A DNA stretch of 64,000 bases from Bifidobacterium sp. ESL0704 (lineage in GTDB: Bacteria; Actinomycetota; Actinomycetes; Actinomycetales; Bifidobacteriaceae), in the NCBI RefSeq assembly GCF_029392075.1, contig NZ_CP113929.1:1364001-1428000 (forward strand), read 5' to 3'. The notes below the pieces were generated by a model. That model was not told where the DNA came from. It worked only from the letters and a program-made list of their open reading frames with translations, and did not search any database. Of this stretch, positions 50,109-59,375 are shown piece by piece; positions within the stretch are counted from its first letter, which is position 1; each line of letters starts with the position of its first letter. Position numbers and translations under genes: made by a program.

Positions 50109-50929
50109 CGCGAACCTTCTTCAGCTCGTCGGATTGCACCAGTGTGGAACAGACCTCGGCACCTTGCCTGTGCTTCGCATCCATCAATGCCTCATAGCCC
50201 AATTCCCATACCGAGGCCAGTGCATCCGATCGTCCTTTGCCACAAGCTGCAAGGTCATCCATATTCCCCCGCATGATGACTTGACCCTGATCCATCACAA
50301 TGACCCGATCAGCAACAGCCGCTAGATCTTCAACCATATGTGTACTCAGCAACACAATCTTCGTTTGAGCATAAACGTCCAAGAATCTACGAATATCGAT
50401 TCGCTGCATGGGATCCAGACCAACTGTCGGTTCATCCAACAACAGCACAGAAGGCTCGGTAACCACAGCGCACGCGATGCCTGCTCTCTGTCTCATACCA
50501 CCAGAAAGACTACGTACTGGACGCAGTTCCACATCGGCTAGCCCCACCAACGCAATCGCCTTATGAGCAGCCTCTTCTGCCATATTATAAGACAGGCCAT
50601 GAGCCCACGCCGCATACCGAACATTGCGCAACAGACTCGAAGATTCCATCAACTCGAAACGTTGGGGCAAATAACCGATTCGTGGACGAGCTTTTTTCCT
50701 CCCATCGCTGGTAGTGACGCTCTGACCGTCTAAAAGGATTGCTCCCCTTTGGGGCGTCTCCAACGTCGAGAGCAGATTCATCAATGTTGTTTTACCGGCA
50801 CCATTAGGCCCCAACAAACCAACAACCCCAGGATGCAACGAGAATGAAACATCATTCAACGCCTTGTGCCGGCCATATGAAAAGCAGACATCCTGAACCT
50901 GAATCTCGGAAATCGAAACAGCAACCATA
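50101..50929 (-). CDS. ABC transporter ATP-binding protein
   Basis: 276 residues from ATG 50,929. Walker A GPNGAGKTT, Q loop YLPQRFEL, signature LSGGMRQR, Walker B LLLDEPTVGLDP and switch His in LLSTHMVEDLA are all present. The order and length match ABC-2-type export ATPases such as those of antibiotic or bacteriocin resistance. The frame stays open to ATG 51,120 and would add about 64 residues including one hydrophobic helix (ALVCLTLGLFCSFTYYGYI). That extension is unusual and unsupported by a ribosome site, so the shorter form is preferred. Confidence 0.9.
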
Positions 50930-51403
50930 AAATCCAACCTCTCCCAGACATCTTCGAACTGAAGCTCCACACCGCGCTCATAAAAACTTATATAACCATA
51001 ATAGGTAAAACTACAGAATAAACCAAGAGTTAAGCAAACTAAGGCGTGTCTTATTCTGTTCGGATGGTGGTCATGTTGATTGTCTGGTCTATCCTTTTCT
51101 GATGCCGAATCCCAATTCATATGTGTTCGGGCAGTGTCATCATGATCTGGTTACTGCACTGAACGCCGCTCAAGGCCGGGCAGCTGGATGCCGTCGCTGG
51201 CCTCCCGCAGTTCCGGTTTTCCTTCCGGAGCACGCCAAAAAGGTCTGCGAACAGTTTCTCTGCATGAAGACTCCGAAAACAAAACACACTCTTGTTCACT
51301 AACTCGAATTTCTTTGCTAACGGTAAGGAGGAAGGAATCCCCCCATTATGAGCATTGTTTTTTACGCGAGGTCGGATTACCTGATCACATTGCTTCTGAA
51401 GCA
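50930..51403. other. Intergenic region ahead of the ABC operon
   Basis: Apart from the in-frame extension of the ATPase to 51,120 nothing looks coding. A plus-strand frame at 51,102-51,302 and a minus-strand frame at 51,117-51,425 have no ribosome site or domain. GTAAGGAGGAAGGAA at about 51,321-51,335 on the plus strand resembles a ribosome site but no start codon with a sensible frame follows. Confidence 0.35.
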
Positions 51404-52198
51404 TCAAACCAGCTGAGAAGCCCAATTGGCGAGGAGTGATTTTACGGCGTCGGGCTGGTCGATGTGGATGTTGTGGCCGGATGGGTCAATGATTTTGTAG
51501 ACGGCATTGGGATAGTGCGGAAGCAGGGCCTTTTGGTCCTCGTTGCCGACAATCTGATCCTGTTGGCCGGTGACGATGAGCGTCGGACCGGTATACGTGC
51601 CCATGCGCTGTTCCGGATCTCCGTCGAGCCAGTAACGTTTGCTAAGTCGAGCGTTGGCCTCACGATCGCAGAGCTTGGTTCCGGGAAGAATATAGCGCTG
51701 GTAGCGACGCCAGGCGTCGAAGGACTGGTTGACACCCATGGTGATGAAATCGATGACCTTGTCCTGCGGCAGGCTCTGGGTCAGCTGCGGGTTCGCGTCC
51801 GCAATGACATGCTCGGCCAAACGACGATGCGACATCACCGGATCGACCACAGGAGCAATCAGCGCCAGACCGGCGACACGCTTGGGCTCGCGTGAAAGCG
51901 TGTCACGTACCAACGCACCTCCCATGGAATTGCCGAGAAGAGCAAAACGTTGATGGTCGCCGACCAATTCGTTGACGGTATGCATGAACCATTCGGCAAG
52001 CTCCGGCAGACCACCGATACCAGACAAGGCCGGTGTCCGCCCATAGCCCGGTAGATCCATATAGATACGTTGCGTCCCTGCAGGAAACGCGTCATCGAGC
52101 ATCATCAGCGAGCGATGGTCGACACCCATGCCGTGGGCTATGACGATGGGCAGCCCCTCCCCTTTGACAACCGTATACGCTTCAGGCTGCGTGACCAT
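51404..52198 (-). CDS. Alpha/beta hydrolase
   Basis: 264 residues from ATG 52,198, with AAGGGGAG seven bases upstream. IVIAHGMGVDHRSL is the oxyanion HG loop, GNSMGG the nucleophile elbow (Ser), then LIVTGQQDQIV with the acid and PSGHNIHID with the catalytic His, so the triad is complete. Substrate unknown. It stands alone, between the ABC transporter and the HAD phosphatase. Confidence 0.9.
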   Translation of the reverse strand: MVTQPEAYTVVKGEGLPIVIAHGMGVDHRSLMMLDDAFPAGTQRIYMDLPGYGRTPALSGIGGLPELAEWFMHTVNELVGDHQRFALLGNSMGGALVRDTLSREPKRVAGLALIAPVVDPVMSHRRLAEHVIADANPQLTQSLPQDKVIDFITMGVNQSFDAWRRYQRYILPGTKLCDREANARLSKRYWLDGDPEQRMGTYTGPTLIVTGQQDQIVGNEDQKALLPHYPNAVYKIIDPSGHNIHIDQPDAVKSLLANWASQLV

Positions 52199-52389
52199 AT
52201 GATTACTCCCCTTCGTTTTCCTAACGTGTTCGGCGACAGGACAATACATCTCCAAAAGCTTGCTGAAGTTCCAGAATGCTGATTCGAGATCTTGTGTTTC
52301 CTCTATTCGCCGAACCCACATATTCTATTACCGGTCGGGCATGTTGACGTGATTCCCAACAGCATTGACCAACACAAGCCCGAAAACGC

Positions 52390-53226
52390 TTACAGGTGTG
52401 CTTCAATCCATTGGGCCACGCCGTCGTCGTTATTGGACGGGCAGATTTCGTCCGCTACCGCTTTGACTTGCGGCCTGGCATTGGCGACGGCCACGCCGCA
52501 ACCGGCATGCTCCAACATATCGATATCGATCGCATCGTCGCCAAAAGCGACGGTATCTTCCATGGCAATGCCGAAATGACGACACACTTCACGCATAGCG
52601 TTGAGCTTGGTGGCTTTGGGATTCATAAGCAGCCAGAGCACATCCTCGGAAACCAACAGCGACAGGTCGTTCGGTAGCAAGGACTTCAACTGCTCTTTCT
52701 GTGCTTGAGTAGGAAATATCATGATCTTGTCGGCCATGCCCTCGCGCAGATCGCTGAAATCGGTGGGCGTGTACTGCTGATTCGGCCAAACCTCGTGCAA
52801 ATCGAAGTTCATATAACGGGTATCATCGTATTCAATGCCCATCCGCAGATCGGGGATGCTTGCAAGCAACCTCCGGCAGATTTCAACGCAGCGCTTGACC
52901 GGAACACCGAAGCGAAGGATGTTCGGATTGCCGACATTGCCGTTGTCGGCCAGCTCTTCCACAGCCGAGTGCGCGCAATCGAGATCGACAACGCCGCCGT
53001 TGTGATAAGCGCATGCCAAGGCGCCGAGTCGATGCACCAGCTCAAACGCGCTCATCGGCGGTCTCGCCGTGGCCACCATCACGATGTTGCCGGCCTTGTT
53101 GGCCGCCTCGAACGCCCGCTCGCTGCGTTCGGAAAGCCAACGTCTGTCGTAATCGTCACCGCACAGCGCAGTCAGATCCAAATCGACCACCAGCAGCTTA
53201 CCGCCATGCGATAGGTCAATATTCAT
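52390..53226 (-). CDS. HAD-superfamily phosphatase (Cof-like)
   Basis: 278 residues. Motif I reads VVDLDLTAL (15-19 DLDLT), so both Asp are present but the usual Gly before Thr is Leu. ATARPP is motif II in position, and FGDDAIDIDML is the C2-type motif IV, which with the central cap domain indicates the Cof/YbiV subfamily. These remove phosphate from sugar phosphates or pyridoxal phosphate. The Gly change is uncommon but need not abolish activity. Confidence 0.88.
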   Translation of the reverse strand: MNIDLSHGGKLLVVDLDLTALCGDDYDRRWLSERSERAFEAANKAGNIVMVATARPPMSAFELVHRLGALACAYHNGGVVDLDCAHSAVEELADNGNVGNPNILRFGVPVKRCVEICRRLLASIPDLRMGIEYDDTRYMNFDLHEVWPNQQYTPTDFSDLREGMADKIMIFPTQAQKEQLKSLLPNDLSLLVSEDVLWLLMNPKATKLNAMREVCRHFGIAMEDTVAFGDDAIDIDMLEHAGCGVAVANARPQVKAVADEICPSNNDDGVAQWIEAHL

Positions 53227-53287
53227 AGTATTCGTTGCTTTCTCATAGCTCCGCCCAACAGTTTGAGATACGGAGCATCACCAAAGC

Positions 53288-53325
53288 AAAAATGCGTTCC
53301 ACGGTGATTCCATGAAACGCATTTG
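53288..53325 (-). terminator. Terminator of secG
   Basis: Arms AAATGCGTTCCACGG and CCATGAAACGCATTT pair with two mismatches, and on the minus strand the stem runs into ATTTTTGCTTT. It lies 20 bases after the secG stop. Confidence 0.75.
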
Positions 53326-53344
53326 CCTAAAAAACTAGAAATCG

Positions 53345-53605
53345 TCACTTGATCAGGTTGAACTTGGTCATCAGACCCAGCGCGATGATGATCGCGACCC
53401 AGAGCAGGGCGATGATGATGGTCCAACGATTCAGGTTCTTTTCCGCGACGCCGGAAGTACCTGCGTTCTGGGTCAGACCACCGCCGAACATATCGGAGAG
53501 GCCGCCCCCCTTGCCCTTGTGCATGAGAATCAGCAGCGTCAACAGAACGCTGAAGACAACAAGAATGATTTGCAGAACCAGCTTGACGATTGCCATTGTC
53601 GACAC
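53345..53605 (-). CDS. secG: Preprotein translocase subunit SecG
   Basis: 86 residues from GTG 53,605, which has GGAGG seven bases upstream; ATG three codons later is the alternative. Two TM helices (LVLQIILVVFSVLLTLLILM and WTIIIALLWVAIIIALGLM) flank the conserved loop KGGGLSDMFGGG. It supports protein export through SecYE. It ends the pgk-tpiA-secG order common in Gram-positives. Confidence 0.95.
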   Translation of the reverse strand: MSTMAIVKLVLQIILVVFSVLLTLLILMHKGKGGGLSDMFGGGLTQNAGTSGVAEKNLNRWTIIIALLWVAIIIALGLMTKFNLIK

Positions 53606-53683
53606 AGTTGAACCTCCAGTTCGAAACACTAATTATCTAGTATACCCCGAAGTACGGAAAACGTTCTATTACGCTTACGTAGA

Positions 53684-54487
<804 letters not shown>

Positions 54488-54585
54488 TGCTTTCCTTTCC
54501 CACTTACCTAAGGCTTGCGTCCGTCAAGGACGAACCGGCGCGACCGCGGTACATGCGATCACGACAATCCATCGCCAAAAAGAAT

Positions 54586-54611
54586 GCGGACATACCAATC
54601 GGCATGTCCGC
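54586..54611 (-). terminator. Terminator of pgk
   Basis: GCGGACAT...ATGTCCGC with an imperfect inner pair; on the minus strand the stem leads into ATTCTTTTT. It lies between the pgk stop and the tpiA start. Confidence 0.75.
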
Positions 54612-54687
54612 AAACATTCCTGTTAGTAGTGTAGCGCAACTTGACACTCAGCTGCAAAGCGCTACAGCACCAACGGTTTCGATTCGA

Positions 54688-55893
54688 TTACTCAAGCACC
54701 TTGAGACCGGGCAGGGTCTTGCCTTCGAGGAATTCGAGGGAAGCGCCGCCACCGGTGGAGATGTGCGAGAAGCCATCCTCGGGGAAGCCGAGGTTACGCA
54801 CTGCGGAGGCAGAGTCGCCGCCGCCGACGATGGTGAAGGCACCCTTGGCCGTGGCGTCGACCATACCCTGGGCGACGGCCTTAGTACCGGCCTGGAACTG
54901 CTCGACTTCGAACACGCCTGCGGGGCCGTTCCACACGACCGTCTTGGAATCGACGATCTTGTCGTGGAAGAGCTTCTGGGTCTTCGGGCCGATGTCGAGG
55001 CCCATCTTGTCAGCGGGGATCTTGTCGGCGTCGACGACTTCGGGGGCAACCTCGGTCTTGCCGTCGGGGAAGCCCTTGTTGACCACGACATCGACGGGAA
55101 GAATGAGCTCGACACCGTTCTTCTTGGCCTCGTCCATATATCCCTTGACCGTCTCGATCTGATCGCTTTCCAGCAGGGAGGTACCGACCTCATAACCCTT
55201 GGCCGCTAGGAACGTATAGGCCATGCCGCCGCCGATCAGCAGACGGTCGGCCTTCTTCAGCAGGTTCTCGATGACGCCGAGCTTGTCGGAGACCTTCGAG
55301 CCGCCGAGCACGACGGTGAACGGGCGCTCCGGGTTCTCGGTGGCGCGGGACAACGCCTTGACTTCCTTCTCGATGAGCTTGCCGGCTGCACTCGGCAGAT
55401 CGGCGGCCACATCGTAGTCAGAGCCTTGTGCACGGTGCACGACACCAAAACCGTCGGAGACGAAGACCTCGCCCAAGGCGGCGATCTTCTTGGCGTAAGC
55501 GGCGCGCTCGGCGTCGTCCTTGCTGGTCTCTTCGGGGTTATAACGCACGTTCTGCAGCAGCACAACGTCGCCGTCATTCATCGCGGCGACCTTGGCTCGG
55601 GCATCCTCGCCGTAGGTGTCGCTCGCCAACGTCACGTCAACGCCGAGCAGCTCGCCCAGACGCTTGGCGACCGGTGCCAGCGAAAGCTCAGGAACGACCT
55701 TGCCCTTCGGGCGACCGAGATGGGCCATCAGGATGACCTTCGCGCCATCGGCACGCAGTTCCTTGATCGTCGGCAGAGCGGCGCGGATACGGCCGTCGTC
55801 GGTGATGGTGGTGCCCTTCAGCGGCACATTGAAATCAGCACGGACAAGAACCTTCTTGCCTTTCAGATCTCCTAAATCCTTGAGTGTCCTCAT
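54688..55893 (-). CDS. pgk: Phosphoglycerate kinase
   Basis: 401 residues from ATG 55,893 (AAGGAAAGG upstream). [11 protein letters not shown] is the N-terminal signature, [10 protein letters not shown] the basic patch, [13 protein letters not shown] and GGGMAYTFL follow, and GGGDSASAV closes the nucleotide site. ATP-forming step of glycolysis, cytosolic. It follows whiA by 259 bases. Confidence 0.98.
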   Translation of the reverse strand: MRTLKDLGDLKGKKVLVRADFNVPLKGTTITDDGRIRAALPTIKELRADGAKVILMAHLGRPKGKVVPELSLAPVAKRLGELLGVDVTLASDTYGEDARAKVAAMNDGDVVLLQNVRYNPEETSKDDAERAAYAKKIAALGEVFVSDGFGVVHRAQGSDYDVAADLPSAAGKLIEKEVKALSRATENPERPFTVVLGGSKVSDKLGVIENLLKKADRLLIGGGMAYTFLAAKGYEVGTSLLESDQIETVKGYMDEAKKNGVELILPVDVVVNKGFPDGKTEVAPEVVDADKIPADKMGLDIGPKTQKLFHDKIVDSKTVVWNGPAGVFEVEQFQAGTKAVAQGMVDATAKGAFTIVGGGDSASAVRNLGFPEDGFSHISTGGGASLEFLEGKTLPGLKVLE

Positions 55894-56152
55894 TGGTATC
55901 CTTTCCTTGAAAAACCATTTCCAGCCGGAAGAACCGTTTTCTTCGGCCGGATAAGAGTACAAATTGTGACCCATGTCACTTGTAATGGTACATTCCTCGC
56001 TCAACAAGAAAACCGTTTTGGGCATACTTTTACCTCAAAACAAGCTTTAATTTGTGAACGCTCACAGTACCAGTTTTGCCGATAAAACCTCATATTTCAA
56101 CGGCAAATACCCGTGCTGAGCCTCGCCCGGACAACACGGCATGCAACGATTG

Positions 56153-57106
56153 TTAGTCGGCCTGCTGCTGTTCGCGCGCCCTTTTCGTCTTGTTGGCCAA
56201 CTGCAGCAAACGGCGTATACGTCCGGCGATGGCGTCTTTCGTGATCGGAGGATTTGAAAGACGGCCCAGCTCTTCGAGACTGGCATCCGTGTGCTGGAGC
56301 CGCAGATCACCGGCCGCCTTGAGGTTTTCGGGAATATCGTCACCCAATATCTCGAACGCCTGCTTGACTTTCTGGGTGGCCTCGGCAGCGGCCTTGGCAC
56401 TGCGGCGCATGTTCGCATCGTCGAAGTTCGCCAGGCGATTGGCCTTGCCGCGAGCTTCCCCATCCGTGCGCTTGCCGGTCCATTCGCGGGCCGAACGCGG
56501 CGCTCCCATCAGCATCAGCATGCGTTCGATGGAATCGGAATCACGAAGTGTGATACGTTCGGAGCTGCGGACCTTGCGAGCCTGGGCGGAGATGCCGAGC
56601 CTGCGGGCCGCACCCTGCAATGCCGTCACCGTCTCATGCGAAGGGCAGATGATTTCGAGATAGCTGGACTTGCCAGGATCTGAAATCATGCCACGCGCGA
56701 GGAACGCACCGCGCCAGGCAGCCTTTACCTGGGCGATATTGCCACTGATGACCTCTGCAGGCAACCCCTCGACCAGATGCATACGCCGGTCGAGCAGACC
56801 CGTCTGCAGAGCAAGCGCGGTCGCTCCGCGCTCGACGAGCAGATCATAGCGTTGCACGATTCCGTTGGGAGTCTGCCTGCTTATTTTGGTGACTTTAGCT
56901 TCGCGCTGAAAATAATGCGCGATAGTCTTGCGCAACCATTCGGTCGCCTCAAGCGAATCGAACTGCGCGCGGATGACAGCCTTGTTGCCGACGGGACGCA
57001 GACCTCCCCCGAACCGCATCATCGTCGCAGCTTGCGCCATCTTTGCGGTCGGCAAATCCGTCTCCACGCTTGCCAACTCGCTTTTGACCTCGTTCAGAAG
57101 AGCCAA
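56153..57106 (-). CDS. whiA: DNA-binding regulator WhiA
   Basis: 317 residues from TTG 57,106, selected because AGGAGG stands exactly seven bases before and the product then begins [12 protein letters not shown] like other WhiA proteins; the longer ATG frame has no ribosome site. The N-terminal part is a LAGLIDADG-like fold ([24 protein letters not shown]), and the C-terminal HTH is [28 protein letters not shown]. It controls division and, in streptomycetes, sporulation. Conserved with rapZ upstream. Confidence 0.95.
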   Translation of the reverse strand: MALLNEVKSELASVETDLPTAKMAQAATMMRFGGGLRPVGNKAVIRAQFDSLEATEWLRKTIAHYFQREAKVTKISRQTPNGIVQRYDLLVERGATALALQTGLLDRRMHLVEGLPAEVISGNIAQVKAAWRGAFLARGMISDPGKSSYLEIICPSHETVTALQGAARRLGISAQARKVRSSERITLRDSDSIERMLMLMGAPRSAREWTGKRTDGEARGKANRLANFDDANMRRSAKAAAEATQKVKQAFEILGDDIPENLKAAGDLRLQHTDASLEELGRLSNPPITKDAIAGRIRRLLQLANKTKRAREQQQAD

Positions 57107-57311
57107 AGCCCAACCTCCTACTTCCCGTTCTTCATATAAGTGTAATTGGAACATTAAACGGAGTCATCTCACGCCTATGCCACGGCTATCTGTGATAGCG
57201 AATGACTTGGACAAGAATCCATCGTTCTGCTTCCCTTTGTCCGTTTTATGTCGATACCGAATATCCTGGTCCATCACCAGATTCAAAAACGATCGACAAT
57301 TTCACACCTGG

Positions 57312-58310
57312 CTATTGTCGCTCATGACGATGCAACTCCCTCGCCGATACCGTCACACTAAGCCCGTGAGCCTTGAACCTTCTCGCCAGCTCATTGCTGA
57401 TAGCCACCGAACGATGCTGGCCACCGGTGCAGCCGATGGCAATTGTGACATAATGCTTATCTTCCTGAGCGTAACCTTTGATGGCCACCATGATGGCCTT
57501 CTCGTAGGAGTCGATGAAATCCCTGGCGCTTTCGCTGGAAAGGACGTAATCGCTGACGGCCTGATCGTTCCCGTTGAGTTCACGCAGACTCGGCACCCAA
57601 TAGGGGTTGGGCAGGAATCTGACGTCTGCGACGAAATCCGCATCAAGCGGAATCCCGTATTTGAAACCGAAACTGAAGATGTGGACGGAAACGGTTTTCG
57701 CGCCGCTGCCAAGCAAAGCCTCATACAGTTTCGTCGAAAGCTGATGGATGCTCAGCGTTGAGGTATCGATGACGGTATCGGCCCGTTCCTTGAGATTTTC
57801 AAGCAGCTCACGCTCCTCTCGAATCCCGTCGATAAGGCGGTTGCCGCGCTGAAGTGGATGCGGACGCCGCACGGACTCGTACCGCTGCACCAGAACCTTG
57901 TCGCTGGCGTCGAGGAAAAGAATATGGGTACGCACACCCAGATCATCCAGATGACTCAAAACAGCGGACAGATCGTCGAAATAACTGCGTGAACGCACAT
58001 CGATGACCGCCGCGAGCCTATGGACTTTGGAACCGGAAGAGGTCATCATATCGACCAGCGGTATCAACAGCTTCGGAGGAAGGTTGTCAACCACATACCA
58101 GCCCATATCCTCTACGCAATCGGCGGCATGGGAACGACCGGCTCCGCTCATGCCGGTGATAAGCATGACCTCGAATTGACTGGCGGGTTTGGGCTTATTG
58201 CTACCGCTTTTCGTGGAAACGGCACCTTCCTTGTCGTTCAAGCCAAGCACAGAAGCCGTCTTTTCGGCCTTGTTCCCGGTGCCGTCCGGTCCTTGCGTTT
58301 CCGAAATCAC
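57312..58310 (-). CDS. rapZ: RapZ/YvcJ-family nucleotide-binding protein
   Basis: 332 residues. ITGMSGAGRSHAA is the P loop with Arg in the Lys position, as is common in actinobacterial members. DVRSRSYFDDL, LFLDASDKVLVQRY, RRPHPL and the C-terminal GCTGGQHRSVAISNELA are the conserved blocks. In Escherichia coli the protein governs sRNA decay; in Gram-positives the role is less clear. GTG 58,310 (AGGAGG four bases upstream) overlaps the aroE stop. About 45 extra N-terminal polar residues. Confidence 0.95.
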   Translation of the reverse strand: MISETQGPDGTGNKAEKTASVLGLNDKEGAVSTKSGSNKPKPASQFEVMLITGMSGAGRSHAADCVEDMGWYVVDNLPPKLLIPLVDMMTSSGSKVHRLAAVIDVRSRSYFDDLSAVLSHLDDLGVRTHILFLDASDKVLVQRYESVRRPHPLQRGNRLIDGIREERELLENLKERADTVIDTSTLSIHQLSTKLYEALLGSGAKTVSVHIFSFGFKYGIPLDADFVADVRFLPNPYWVPSLRELNGNDQAVSDYVLSSESARDFIDSYEKAIMVAIKGYAQEDKHYVTIAIGCTGGQHRSVAISNELARRFKAHGLSVTVSARELHRHERQ

Positions 58311-59287
58311 AGTGCCTCCTGTAAGGCGCTTCTCATCGCCTGCTCGAAATCTGCCGTTCCTATGATATGCGCCCCTACCGTCATCAACCGGACTTGGGCA
58401 ATCGCCTGATACAGCAGCATTTCCTCGCCGCCAATTGCGGTTGCGCCGTTGGCGCGCCAGACCTGCATGAGCTTGGTGGGACGGGGATCATAGACAACGT
58501 CGAGAAGGGTGCCCCGGAGACGCACGCCCCTAGATCCGAGGAGGGATTCGGCTAGTTCCCAGGCCGTTTCGTCGGCTCCGCGGGCCGGTATGGTGTTGAT
58601 GACGATATCGGCCTGCATCAGGTATTGCGGAGCATGGCAAAGCGGTACCTGCCGATAGTCAAGACCAGGCTGCGAATCTGCCAAATGTCTCATCGGATCG
58701 TGGTCGTGTTGGTGACGGGCGCATACCGTTACCTCCGTGATGGCACCCGCCCCGGGCACTCTGATTTCGGTGCAGGCGGCCAAAGCCGAAAGCGCCGTGT
58801 TGCCGTTCCCGAGGATGACGGCTTTGGCTCCCGGTCGGCTTATCGTGCACCTGCTACCCCGGTCAGGCATACCTGCGCCAGCCTCCGCTGCGGACATTGT
58901 GGCTCCCGAACTCTGCCAGCAATGTGAGAACGCTTTGACGATACCTTCGACATCGGTGTTATACAGTTTCACATCCGGTTTGTCAGTGCCTTCATTCCAT
59001 GAAAAAACGGCGGTGTTCGCCACGCACAGTCTGCGTGACCAAGTATCTGCCGGAGTGCCGTAAGGTTGAATGGTCCGTTTCAGCGGCATGGTGAGGCTCA
59101 ATCCGGCCCAGGAAGGATCCAGCCCTTTAAGAAAGGCCTCAAGATCCGCCTCTCCGACCTCGGCGCGTGAATACTGCCAATCGTCAAGCCCAAGGGCTTG
59201 ATAGGCCGCGTTGTGCAGCACCGGCGAAAGCGAATGTGAAATGGGCTTGCCCAGTACCGCACAGCGGTGGTGTATGTTGTCGGTCAT
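58307..59287 (-). CDS. aroE: Shikimate dehydrogenase
   Basis: 326 residues from ATG 59,287. AVLGKPISHSLSPVLHNAAYQALG and SLTMPLKR contain the shikimate-binding Ser and the catalytic Lys. ILGNGNTALSALAA takes the place of the NADP-binding GxGG(A/x)(A/S), with N-T-A instead of G-A, then DVVYDPRPTKLM. It reduces 3-dehydroshikimate in aromatic amino acid synthesis. The unusual dinucleotide loop and a 50-residue insert near 120-150 mark a divergent AroE. Coupled to rapZ by GTGA overlap. Confidence 0.9.
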   Translation of the reverse strand: MTDNIHHRCAVLGKPISHSLSPVLHNAAYQALGLDDWQYSRAEVGEADLEAFLKGLDPSWAGLSLTMPLKRTIQPYGTPADTWSRRLCVANTAVFSWNEGTDKPDVKLYNTDVEGIVKAFSHCWQSSGATMSAAEAGAGMPDRGSRCTISRPGAKAVILGNGNTALSALAACTEIRVPGAGAITEVTVCARHQHDHDPMRHLADSQPGLDYRQVPLCHAPQYLMQADIVINTIPARGADETAWELAESLLGSRGVRLRGTLLDVVYDPRPTKLMQVWRANGATAIGGEEMLLYQAIAQVRLMTVGAHIIGTADFEQAMRSALQEAL

Positions 59288-59375
59288 TTGTCGATGCCCC
59301 TTTCGCCAATCGCATTGATCCACACCGGTATGCCTACCCTGATTTGTTTATACGATGTTTCCGGTTTTTGATTGC

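Noticed and set aside
51117..51425. 102-residue minus-strand frame ahead of the ABC genes
   Set aside because: No ribosome site, no domain, overlaps the end of the hydrolase gene.
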